From Borreliella valaisiana VS116 (lineage in GTDB: Bacteria; Spirochaetota; Spirochaetia; Borreliales; Borreliaceae): 64,000 bases of DNA. The first letter of the stretch is position 1. Each line of letters opens with the position of its first letter. A program made the translations under genes and the position numbers. Below, piece after piece: positions 39,792 through 47,841 of the stretch. The stretch covers positions 372,001-436,000 of the forward strand of contig NZ_ABCY02000001.1 of NCBI RefSeq assembly GCF_000170955.2. Direction: 5' to 3'. The notes beneath the pieces are model-generated. The model saw only the letters and a list, made by a program, of their open reading frames with translations, was not told where the DNA came from and ran no database searches.

Positions 39792-41345
39792 TTAATATCC
39801 ATCAGATATTTGAATATTTTTATCTTTATCAATAAGATCTTTGTATATAAAAGATTTTTTAGCAAGTGCCTCTTTTAAATTTTTAGAAAAGGGCAAATTT
39901 CTCCACATTATGCCACGTACCATTTTTTCAAGCTTTTGAATTCCTTTACTTTCCTTTTCTATCCAAAGAAAATAATCTTCAAGAAAAAAATTTTTAACAT
40001 TTCCTTTTTTAATAAATTTAACATAATAATCGTAATATTGACCTGTAATTCCTGTTTCCATCCACCTAAAAGAAGCTTGTTCTTTTGCAAGCTCCCAAAC
40101 AAAATCAGCAATACCTAAAATAACCGCTTTTCTTAAGTTTTTAGCATACATAGGTATCAATATTTTACCCCTACCATTTGCTCTATTCTTAACATCAATT
40201 GATTCCCAACAAATCCCTTTATCACCATAAGAAGGTATTAATATAAAATAAGGAACCACTCTAAGCAAATCTCCTCTATACGCTTTTTGAAAAAGTTTGG
40301 GCTGAATATCTTCAATTTCCCAAACAAGCTGCATAATTCTTTCTCTACTTCCAAAAAATTGGGGGTTAGCAACTACATTATTTCTCAAAAGAATCGGAAA
40401 ATGATTGCCTCTTGGCCCTATTGCAAGTTTATTGGCACTTCTGATAACCTCAACTTCATCATGTGCAATAGTTGATTCAACAGACATTCCAATATTATTC
40501 ATTTTATTTTGAATTTCAAAAAGCTCTCTGTTAGCATCTTCAATTTTATTGATAAAAACATTGATATCTCTATTTGATTTAATAAGATCATCAACATAAT
40601 CACCAGCAAAATTCAAAGGCTTTAAAATCGAATTGGCATAAGGACTTCGCACTCCGTATTCAGACATATAGGGTATATCATTTTGACTATTACTTGAAAA
40701 TAAAAATCCAAACATACTTTTTAACTTATAAAGAGCTTCTTCCCTAATCTTATCAGTTCTTTTAAGACTGCTCTTTGCAAAATCAATATTTGCCAGAAGT
40801 TTTTCTCTTTTATTAAGTAAAATTTTTTCCATATCTTCTTCTTTAAAATTATCCATTGGCAAATCTGTTGCCAATCTACTAAGCTTAAAACTATTAACCC
40901 CATAAAGCCACTCATCAAAATAAATAAAAGACTCATTGTAATGATTGTCCCAAATAGTTTTTGAAATCAATAGCTGAATTTCAGATCCAAGCGCATTTGG
41001 AATAAGAGCAGCAAATCTAAATAAAATTTTCTGCTCCATAGTCAATTTTGAAATGTTTTTTGCAATTGATCTGAGAAAAGACCAATAAATATTAATCACT
41101 TGATTATATTTTAATACCCTATCAACCTCTTCTGACTGCGGATTTAAATAATCTACTAAAACTTTATGAAGCTTAAGACCAATTTCTTTGCTACTTGAAA
41201 TAAGATTTTTATAAAAATCTTTAGTAAAAAATTGCTTATCATGCTCCTCTAAAGTTAAAATATTTGGCAATCTCGAATCTAAATCTGTATCTACAAAATC
41301 AGGATATTTATACAAACAACCCCCAAAAACACCTATAAGCAACAT
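39792..41345 (-). CDS. hypothetical protein, possible lipoprotein
   Basis: A 517-residue protein that I cannot assign. The short N-terminus MLLIGVFGGC resembles a lipobox (VFGGC) but lacks basic residues and is very short for a signal peptide; an in-frame stop a few codons upstream rules out a longer start. The body is helical and mixed-charge. It contains segments such as GPRGNHFPILLRNNVVANPQ and RWMETGITGQYYDYYVKF that look like a folded enzyme-like or structural domain, without recognisable catalytic motifs. It ends 10 bases from the convergent ankyrin gene. Position matches BB0400. Confidence 0.72.
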   Translation of the reverse strand: MLLIGVFGGCLYKYPDFVDTDLDSRLPNILTLEEHDKQFFTKDFYKNLISSSKEIGLKLHKVLVDYLNPQSEEVDRVLKYNQVINIYWSFLRSIAKNISKLTMEQKILFRFAALIPNALGSEIQLLISKTIWDNHYNESFIYFDEWLYGVNSFKLSRLATDLPMDNFKEEDMEKILLNKREKLLANIDFAKSSLKRTDKIREEALYKLKSMFGFLFSSNSQNDIPYMSEYGVRSPYANSILKPLNFAGDYVDDLIKSNRDINVFINKIEDANRELFEIQNKMNNIGMSVESTIAHDEVEVIRSANKLAIGPRGNHFPILLRNNVVANPQFFGSRERIMQLVWEIEDIQPKLFQKAYRGDLLRVVPYFILIPSYGDKGICWESIDVKNRANGRGKILIPMYAKNLRKAVILGIADFVWELAKEQASFRWMETGITGQYYDYYVKFIKKGNVKNFFLEDYFLWIEKESKGIQKLEKMVRGIMWRNLPFSKNLKEALAKKSFIYKDLIDKDKNIQISDGY

Positions 41346-41381
41346 AACAACACAAGTACAATTGTAACTCTAAAGTTTATA

Positions 41382-41411
41382 TTTACAAAAAAATTTAGTA
41401 CTATTTATTAT
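41382..41411 (+). promoter_or_regulatory. predicted promoter for the SDF-family transporter gene
   Basis: TTTACA and TATTAT separated by 18 bases end 37 bases before the start codon, in the divergent gap between the hypothetical lipoprotein gene and the transporter gene. Confidence 0.5.
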
Positions 41412-41448
41412 ACACAATGCACCTTAAATCTCTGGAAGGAGAAGTCAT

Positions 41449-42639
41449 ATGAATGTAAAAATTAATTTTTTTTTCACACTACCTATTGGAATCTTTTTGG
41501 GTTTATTTTTCCCTCTTGAAATTTACAGCTCTTTATCTCACGCTTTTATAAGATTATCATATTTGTCCCTCATCCCTTTTTTAATATTTTCAATTCCATT
41601 AGGAATTGAAAATATTATTGAAAATAAAAACTTTAAAAAGCTCTTTGGAAAAACAATTTATTATGGACTTTTAATTAATTTATCTGGCGTTGCTGTGGCA
41701 ATAACAGCTGCAATAATATATCTTCCACAAAGAATTCCAATACTAGAAAAAACAATACAAAATACATATTTTTTTGAAAAAGAAGTTTTATTAGAAACAT
41801 TTTTTCCAAAAAATATTTTCAAAATATTTACATCTAATAATCCAAACCTACTGAGCATCTATATGATTTCAATAATAATCGGCACCAGTTTTTATTATGC
41901 AAAACAAAAGGGCAGAATAACTAGAGAATTGATGCTAAGCGCATCCAATCTTTTTTACCATGCAAATGGATTTATTGCAAATATATTAAACATAGGAATC
42001 ATTTTTATAACAGCAGACTACACTACAAGTTTAAAAAGCTTCAAGAATTATCAAAATTACGCAAATAGCATAACATTCTTTCTGGCATGGACAATTATAA
42101 TTTTATTAGTAATATTGCCAACAATTAGCTATAAATTAACAAAAAATTTTAAAATGATATATAAAGGAATATTTGTATCATTCCAAAACATAATATTTTC
42201 AGGACTAACAAAAGATCCTTATTCCCCTTACGTGATACTAATAGAAGATATTAAAAATGAAAGAATAAATATAAAAAAATCTATAATTACAAACATACCT
42301 CTAATAAATTTTGTTTCTAAATTCGGAACTATTTTCGTTTCAGTAATATCATTTTTTATAATTTTAAAATCATATTCCAGCTTACCTATTTCTATATACG
42401 AAATAAGCTACATGAGTGCTTTATCATTTTTTTTTGTACTTGCATTTCCTCATATGCCAAATAGCTTAATTTATATAATTACAATGCTTTGTTCTACCTA
42501 TACAAAAGGAATAGAGTTAAATGTTTCTAACATAATACCAATGCTGCCAATATTAACCTCTTTAGCCTTACTAATTGACTTTGCTTTTAACATTGCAATA
42601 ATTCATATAATAAACCTTAAAGAATTAAAAGATCACTAA
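41449..42639 (+). CDS. gltP: divergent dicarboxylate/amino acid:cation symporter (SDF family)
   Basis: A 396-residue inner-membrane protein with about eight transmembrane helices and SDF-type re-entrant regions; B31 annotation calls it a glutamate transporter (BB0401) by memory. The N-terminal helices (LPIGIFLGLFFP) fit. The normally invariant motifs are altered: the serine-rich HP1 hairpin reads SGLTKDPYSPYVIL and the NMDGT motif of helix 7 reads FVSKFGT. HP2 lacks its glycine-rich signature and reads FPHMPNSLIYII. Substrate and ion coupling are therefore uncertain. The site AAGGAG precedes the ATG. It stands alone, convergent with proS. Confidence 0.8.
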   Translation: MNVKINFFFTLPIGIFLGLFFPLEIYSSLSHAFIRLSYLSLIPFLIFSIPLGIENIIENKNFKKLFGKTIYYGLLINLSGVAVAITAAIIYLPQRIPILEKTIQNTYFFEKEVLLETFFPKNIFKIFTSNNPNLLSIYMISIIIGTSFYYAKQKGRITRELMLSASNLFYHANGFIANILNIGIIFITADYTTSLKSFKNYQNYANSITFFLAWTIIILLVILPTISYKLTKNFKMIYKGIFVSFQNIIFSGLTKDPYSPYVILIEDIKNERINIKKSIITNIPLINFVSKFGTIFVSVISFFIILKSYSSLPISIYEISYMSALSFFFVLAFPHMPNSLIYIITMLCSTYTKGIELNVSNIIPMLPILTSLALLIDFAFNIAIIHIINLKELKDH

Positions 42640-42662
42640 AAAATTAATTAAAACTAAACAAA

Positions 42663-44129
42663 TTAATAAGATTTGGCAAATAAAACAAAATATTTAGCCC
42701 TAGAAGCACAATAAATACAAGTCATGCCTGTTAAATCTTTGGCTTTAAAATCCTCAGGAATACATCTTATTGTAGCTTTAGTTTCATTTTTAATAATATT
42801 TTCGCAATTCAAACCACCGCACCAACAAGAAAGCACAAATCCAGAATAATCATTCACATGGGCTTTGAATAACTCGTAACTATCCTTTCCGCTTCTAAAA
42901 ATCTCCTTAGTATTTAAGGTTCTAAAATTCAATGCCTTTTTAAATAAATCCTTTTGCATAGAATCTAGTTCTACCTTAACCTTGCTGGCAAGAGAATCAA
43001 GTGATATTTGATACTTAAATTTTTTCTCTTTATCTCTTCTTACAAGAGTAACAGAATTTAAAAGGATATCATTTATTCCTACTTCAAGACGTATTGGAAT
43101 TCCTTTAAACTCAGCAGATGAAAACCTAAATCCTGGAGAACTTCTAATGTCCTTATCAATTTCAACCCTAAATTCTGCTTTTTTTAAAATTTGCATAACA
43201 CAATCAGAATAGTCCAAAATTTTTTTATTAATCTCATCTTCTTTTTTAAAAATAGGAATAACAATAATTTCTATTGGGGCAATGCGAGGCGGCAAAATTA
43301 AACCCTTCTCGTCAGAATGAACCATAATCAAAGCACCAATCAATCTAGTAGAAACCCCCCAACTACTAGCAAATACATGCTTCATTTTGCCATCTTTGTC
43401 TTGAAATTTTACATCAAACGCCTTTGCAAAATTTAAACCTAAATAGTGGGATGTAGCAGCTTGAAGTGCTTTTTTATCCTGCATTAACGCCTCAATTGAA
43501 TAAGTAGAAACAGCCCCCGCAAATTTTTCCTTTTCAGACTTTTTACCACAAAAAACTGGAATAGCTAAATAGTCTTCCATAAATCTTTTATATACATCTA
43601 AAATAAGTAAAGTTTCTTCTAACGCCTCCTCTTCAGTAGCGTGTGCAGTATGCCCTTCTTGCCACAAAAATTCGGTAGTGCGTAAAAAAGGTCTTGTTCT
43701 TTTTTCCCAGCGAATAACATTTGCCCATTGATTAATTTTAAGAGGAAGATCCCTGTAAGACTTAATCCACTTGCTATACATATTCCAAATAATTGTCTCA
43801 GAAGTAGGCCTTAAAACCAAAGGCTCCATCAAGCTCTCTCCGCCAGCATTCTTAATAATAGCAAATTCAGGTGAAAATCCATCAATATGATCCTTTTCTT
43901 TTTCTAAAAAACCATAAGGAATAAGCATGGGGAAATATGCATTCTCATGTCCCGTTTCTTTAAATTTTTTATCAAGTATACTTTGAATTTTACTCCAAAT
44001 AGAATACCCATAAGGCATAATCACCATGCACCCTTTTACAGGACTGTAATCAGCAAGTTTTGCTTTCTGAACTATATCTAGATACCACTTAGAATAATCA
44101 CCTTCTTTTGACGCTATAAAATCACTCAT
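42663..44129 (-). CDS. proS: prolyl-tRNA synthetase, archaeal/eukaryotic-like type
   Basis: A 488-residue class II synthetase charging tRNA-Pro. Motifs include WANVIRWEKRTRPFLRTTEF (motif 2), GHTAHATEEEALEE and the ATSHYLGLNF segment, with a C-terminal zinc-binding domain (CWCGG, CIYCASRAK) ending in FAKSY. The short form without the bacterial editing insertion and the terminal Tyr mark the archaeal/eukaryotic-like ProRS, known in spirochaetes. Length fits. It starts 52 bases beyond the next minus-strand gene's end. Confidence 0.97.
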   Translation of the reverse strand: MSDFIASKEGDYSKWYLDIVQKAKLADYSPVKGCMVIMPYGYSIWSKIQSILDKKFKETGHENAYFPMLIPYGFLEKEKDHIDGFSPEFAIIKNAGGESLMEPLVLRPTSETIIWNMYSKWIKSYRDLPLKINQWANVIRWEKRTRPFLRTTEFLWQEGHTAHATEEEALEETLLILDVYKRFMEDYLAIPVFCGKKSEKEKFAGAVSTYSIEALMQDKKALQAATSHYLGLNFAKAFDVKFQDKDGKMKHVFASSWGVSTRLIGALIMVHSDEKGLILPPRIAPIEIIVIPIFKKEDEINKKILDYSDCVMQILKKAEFRVEIDKDIRSSPGFRFSSAEFKGIPIRLEVGINDILLNSVTLVRRDKEKKFKYQISLDSLASKVKVELDSMQKDLFKKALNFRTLNTKEIFRSGKDSYELFKAHVNDYSGFVLSCWCGGLNCENIIKNETKATIRCIPEDFKAKDLTGMTCIYCASRAKYFVLFAKSY

Positions 44130-44181
44130 ACATTATCCTTAATAAAGCATTACATTTCTTTAAAACACTAAATAATTATAT

Positions 44182-44859
44182 TCAATATTTTTTAATTTCA
44201 ACCATAAACCGCTTATACTTATTCCCATAAGAATTTAACATAATTTTTTCTAAAATAAAAACAATTCCATCTTCATTTGGGAACAAAACAATCTCCCTTA
44301 TTTTGTAATCAATAACATTCTTTCTATAGTAATTCCTTCTTCCAACAGTTAGATGCTTTTCTAGAGTTGAATTACAATATCTAACAGATAAAAAAATATT
44401 AAAAGAAGAAGAAAGTTCTTGAGAATTAATATCCTTATTTACAAAAACTTGATATTCGTTTCCGGTTTTAAAATCAATAAAATTTAAAAAATCCGTTTCT
44501 GGAATTTCACTCTTAACATAAAAATAAATTTCTCGTCCTCTTCTTAAATGATTAATTTTAAATTCTTTAACTTTAAAATTAATTATCTTTAAAAGCTCAT
44601 AAAGACTTTTATCATAACTGTCTGAATACTCAATGTGCTCTTTAAAAATCTTAGAATGCACTCCAGATTTTGCAAAATTATTTTTAATAACATCAACAAA
44701 GTATGCAGCAGAATAATAATATCCATTTTCAAATCCATATTCGCCAAACATAAAATACTGATCATTATTAGAGAATCCTAAATTTTTAAAAAAAATATTT
44801 TCCGAAAACCCCAATAAAAAAGAAAAAAAATAAAAAAAAACGATATATAGTTTAATCAT
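44182..44859 (-). CDS. hypothetical exported protein
   Basis: A 225-residue protein with a strong N-terminal signal (YIVFFYFFSFLLGFSEN). The mature part is basic, rich in Tyr, Phe and Asn, with repeating short strands (EIYFYVKSEIPE, NIFLSVRYCNS, VDYKIREIVLFPN). I do not recognise a family. No lipobox Cys is present, so it is likely periplasmic or outer-membrane-associated. It may be cotranscribed with proS (52-base gap). Position matches BB0403. Confidence 0.72.
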   Translation of the reverse strand: MIKLYIVFFYFFSFLLGFSENIFFKNLGFSNNDQYFMFGEYGFENGYYYSAAYFVDVIKNNFAKSGVHSKIFKEHIEYSDSYDKSLYELLKIINFKVKEFKINHLRRGREIYFYVKSEIPETDFLNFIDFKTGNEYQVFVNKDINSQELSSSFNIFLSVRYCNSTLEKHLTVGRRNYYRKNVIDYKIREIVLFPNEDGIVFILEKIMLNSYGNKYKRFMVEIKKY

Positions 44860-45022
44860 AAGCTTTGTGTAAGTCTAATAAAAATTAATTATATACTAAA
44901 CTTATTTATAATTAATTTAATCTTACTTAAAATAATATCAAACAGCATTTTAAATTCAAAACTTTGATATATTATTTGTTTATAGATTAAAAACTTAATA
45001 TTCAAATTTTTGGGATAAATTT

Positions 45023-45442
45023 TTGAGCAAAAGGATCAATAGCCTAAAATTAGCTTTAAAAGCCTTACGGCAAATAATATTTTTTTGCAAGCGTTTTAAA
45101 ACACAACATTACAATAAAGCTTATTTATTGCAAATTCATCAATTTATATTTTTTTTAAAGACCAAAAAATCAAAGCAAAAATTTATTTTCAAAAATCTTA
45201 TACAAATAAACAAGATTAACATCAATATACAGTCAAGTAGTATAATAATACCTGTATTTGTGATTAAAAATTTTTTGATAAACAAAACTTTGATAAACAA
45301 CACGATAAAAATTTATTTAATAATAAAGTTTTTTTATCAAAATAAGCAAATAAATATCAATATTTTTAATTTTTTATGCTTTATTAAAAATATTGTAAAG
45401 ACAATATCTAAAATTGGATATAAAAAAGGAGAATTTCAATGA
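45023..45442 (+). CDS. doubtful ORF, Ile/Lys/Asn-rich
   Basis: A 139-codon frame beginning with TTG and ending in an ATGA overlap with the next gene. The product is dominated by Ile, Lys, Asn and Phe without a signal peptide, domain or clear ribosome binding site, as expected of a chance frame in AT-rich DNA. A gene (BB0404) is annotated about here in B31, as I recall. If it is not real, the region from 44860 to 45438 is an unusually long leader or promoter region for the downstream outer-membrane protein genes, with no other feature that I can see. Confidence 0.35.
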   Translation: MSKRINSLKLALKALRQIIFFCKRFKTQHYNKAYLLQIHQFIFFLKTKKSKQKFIFKNLIQINKININIQSSSIIIPVFVIKNFLINKTLINNTIKIYLIIKFFYQNKQININIFNFLCFIKNIVKTISKIGYKKGEFQ

Positions 45443-46056
45443 GAATGCTATTAGCAACAATAATACTTATATTGACAACAGGTTTATTAACTGCCCAATC
45501 AAAAAGCAAAGCTATGACTGAAGATGACTTTGATTTTGAGAAACTTCTTACAAAAGAAGAATCTGTACGTAGTTTATTTGGCATAGGTTTTGGAGTTGGA
45601 TATCCACTTACAAATATTACAATATCTATTCCATATGTAGACATAGACCTTGGCTACGGAGGATTTGTGGGGCTTAAACCCAATAATTTCATGCCGTATG
45701 TTGTTGGAGGAATAGATCTTTTATTTAAAGATGAAATACATAAAAACACCATGATTTCAGGCGGCATTGGAATAGGTGCAGATTGGTCAAAAGGAAGTCC
45801 TGAGAAATCGAATGAAAAACCTGAAGAAGAAGAAGAAGAAGAAAATGGAATTCAACAAGCTACTTCTCTTCAAAATAGAGTAGGAATTGTAGTAAGGCTA
45901 CCTTTGGTAATAGAATACAGCTTTCTTAAAAATATTGTAATTGGGTTTAAAGCTGTTGCTACTATTGGAACAACTATACTATTTGGCAGCCCAATGTCAT
46001 TTGAAGGAGCTAGATTTAATTTCTTAGGCACGGGCTTTATAAAAATATATATATAG
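45439..46056 (+). CDS. outer-membrane beta-barrel-like surface protein
   Basis: A 205-residue exported protein. The signal peptide is residues 1-19 (ending LLTAQ), without a lipobox. The mature part shows alternating glycine-rich strands: LFGIGFGVGYPL, VDIDLGYGGFVGLK, MISGGIGIGADWSKG and GFKAVATIGTTILFG. It also has a Glu-only run encoded by seven GAA codons in a likely loop. It is the orthologue of B31 BB0405, which from memory is reported to be surface exposed and needed for mammalian infection. AAAAAAGGAG precedes the ATG. The next gene, 10 bases downstream, is its tandem paralogue, so the two form an operon. Confidence 0.88.
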   Translation: MRMLLATIILILTTGLLTAQSKSKAMTEDDFDFEKLLTKEESVRSLFGIGFGVGYPLTNITISIPYVDIDLGYGGFVGLKPNNFMPYVVGGIDLLFKDEIHKNTMISGGIGIGADWSKGSPEKSNEKPEEEEEEENGIQQATSLQNRVGIVVRLPLVIEYSFLKNIVIGFKAVATIGTTILFGSPMSFEGARFNFLGTGFIKIYI

Positions 46057-46066
46057 TGGAGAGTAA

Positions 46067-46678
46067 ATGATAAAAAATTTTAAAAAAATTCATATTTTAA
46101 CATTAGTATTAGGTGTAACACACCTTTCTTTTGCATCTGACAATTATATGGTCAGATGCAGCAAGGAAGAAGATTCAACCACCTGCATCGCAAAGCTTAA
46201 AAGCATAAAAGAAAAAAAAAATTATGACTTATTTTCAATGGGTATTGGAATAGGCAATCCTATTGCAAACATTATAATTACAATTCCTTACGTAAATATT
46301 GATTTTGGATATGGGGGTTTTATTGGCCTTAAATCAAACAATTTTGAAAATTATCTAAACGGTGGAATAGATATTATCTTTAAAAAGCAAATTGGGCAAT
46401 ACATGAGAATCGGAGGCGGCATTGGAATAGGCGCAGACTGGTCAAAAGCACCCCTCATACCTCCCGATGAAGAAGAAGAAACTGATTACGAGAGAATAGG
46501 TGCTGTTGTAAGAATTCCCTTTGTAATGGAATATAACTTTGCAAAAAATTTATCCATAGGATTAAAAATTTACCCTGCACTAGGACCAACAATATTGTTA
46601 ACAAAACCAAACATTTTATTTGAAGGAATTAAATTCAATTTTTTTGGATTTGGATTCATAAAATTTGCATTTAATTAG
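46067..46678 (+). CDS. outer-membrane protein, paralogue of the preceding gene
   Basis: A 203-residue protein strongly similar to its upstream neighbour: MGIGIGNPIANIIITIPYVN, FGYGGFIGLKSNNF, IGGGIGIGADWSKAP and GFGFIKFAFN all align. The signal peptide ends near LSFAS; two Cys in the following segment (RCSKEE, TTCIAK) are absent from the paralogue. A GGAGAG site precedes the ATG. It matches B31 BB0406, for which laminin binding has been reported as far as I recall. It ends near a terminator hairpin convergent with manA. Confidence 0.88.
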   Translation: MIKNFKKIHILTLVLGVTHLSFASDNYMVRCSKEEDSTTCIAKLKSIKEKKNYDLFSMGIGIGNPIANIIITIPYVNIDFGYGGFIGLKSNNFENYLNGGIDIIFKKQIGQYMRIGGGIGIGADWSKAPLIPPDEEEETDYERIGAVVRIPFVMEYNFAKNLSIGLKIYPALGPTILLTKPNILFEGIKFNFFGFGFIKFAFN

Positions 46679-46695
46679 AATTAAATTAACAATTC

Positions 46696-46727
46696 AAAAT
46701 TAAGCTCACATAAGCAAGCTTAATTTT
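46696..46727. terminator. bidirectional terminator between the outer-membrane pair and manA
   Basis: AAAATTAAGCT and AGCTTAATTTT form an 11-base stem with a 10-base loop between the convergent ends, touching the manA stop codon. The A/T flanks work in either direction. Confidence 0.75.
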
Positions 46728-47841
46728 AATCAAAACCAGCAATAAAAGCTTGACCATCCCCATTAATAAACAAGTTTTCAGCTTTTTTGCCTATAAAAAT
46801 ACTCTCACCTTTGTTAAGATTTAAGGACTTATTTATACTCACAGATCCATCCAAAACCAACAAGATCATTGCACTATTTCTATTGATACATATATTTTCA
46901 TTTATTTTTTTTTGAATTAGTTTCAAATTAGTATTTGGAAGTTTAAATACATTAAAACTATTTTGAAAATCGGGATTTAAAAATGATAACTTTCCTTCCT
47001 CAAATTGACCAACTCTTAACATTTCTTCCTTATCAATATACTTAGTAGTAAGTCCAGCCCTAATAACATTGTCAGAATTGGTCATAAGTTCAATACAATC
47101 TCCCTTAAGATATGCATGCACCTCCTGACTATTTGTATAAACAACTTCTCCTGGTTTTAATTTTAAAATATTCATGCCCAAAAACACTAAAAGGCCCACA
47201 TCTACACCATAAATATTGTAAATTTCATTAAACCAATAACCCCTAAAACTATCAATAAGATTTAAATTTTTTAAAATTTTTTCAATAATATTTTCAAGTT
47301 CATAAGTTTGTAAGTCAAAAATAGTCTTTACAAAGTCTTTATGTGATTGAAAGTCAAAATTTAATTTCAAAATTTCACAAATTTTTTTAATCTCATCTAA
47401 AGGCAAAAAGCCTTTAAGAGCATAAAAATCACTCAAGGCATAAATAAGTTCTATTTTGGGGTTTTTGTCTTTATATGTCCTTTTGGGATCATCAATAGCT
47501 ATCCCTTTATTGTTCTCTAATTCATACCCTTTTAAGGCAATATCTTTAGAAGGATGAATTTGAATAGACAAAGGTTTATTTGCAGACAATACCTTAAATA
47601 AAAAAGGAAATTCGTCATTATAACCCAAAAGTTCTTTACGGTCTTCTAAAAAATCGCTTAAAAGCACATATTCATTTCTATATAAAATCTTACTAGAAAA
47701 TGTCTTGTGTGCTCCAAGCCACATCTCAGCCTTAGGCCTTCCATCAATTTCATTGCCCAAAAGATTGGGAATAAAACTAATCCCTCCCCAATCATATTCT
47801 TTAATATTATTTTTCATTAAAAAAATATTATCTTCATTCAT
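46726..47841 (-). CDS. manA: mannose-6-phosphate isomerase, class I
   Basis: A 371-residue zinc enzyme interconverting mannose 6-phosphate and fructose 6-phosphate. The zinc site is visible in LSIQIHPSKDIA (Gln, His) and NSQEVHAYLKGDCIELM (His), with the N-terminal YDWGG. It overlaps the upstream PTS permease gene (ATGA), so a sugar imported as phosphate by that permease probably feeds this enzyme. Mannose entry into glycolysis is the simplest reading. Length fits class I PMI. Confidence 0.95.
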   Translation of the reverse strand: MNEDNIFLMKNNIKEYDWGGISFIPNLLGNEIDGRPKAEMWLGAHKTFSSKILYRNEYVLLSDFLEDRKELLGYNDEFPFLFKVLSANKPLSIQIHPSKDIALKGYELENNKGIAIDDPKRTYKDKNPKIELIYALSDFYALKGFLPLDEIKKICEILKLNFDFQSHKDFVKTIFDLQTYELENIIEKILKNLNLIDSFRGYWFNEIYNIYGVDVGLLVFLGMNILKLKPGEVVYTNSQEVHAYLKGDCIELMTNSDNVIRAGLTTKYIDKEEMLRVGQFEEGKLSFLNPDFQNSFNVFKLPNTNLKLIQKKINENICINRNSAMILLVLDGSVSINKSLNLNKGESIFIGKKAENLFINGDGQAFIAGFD

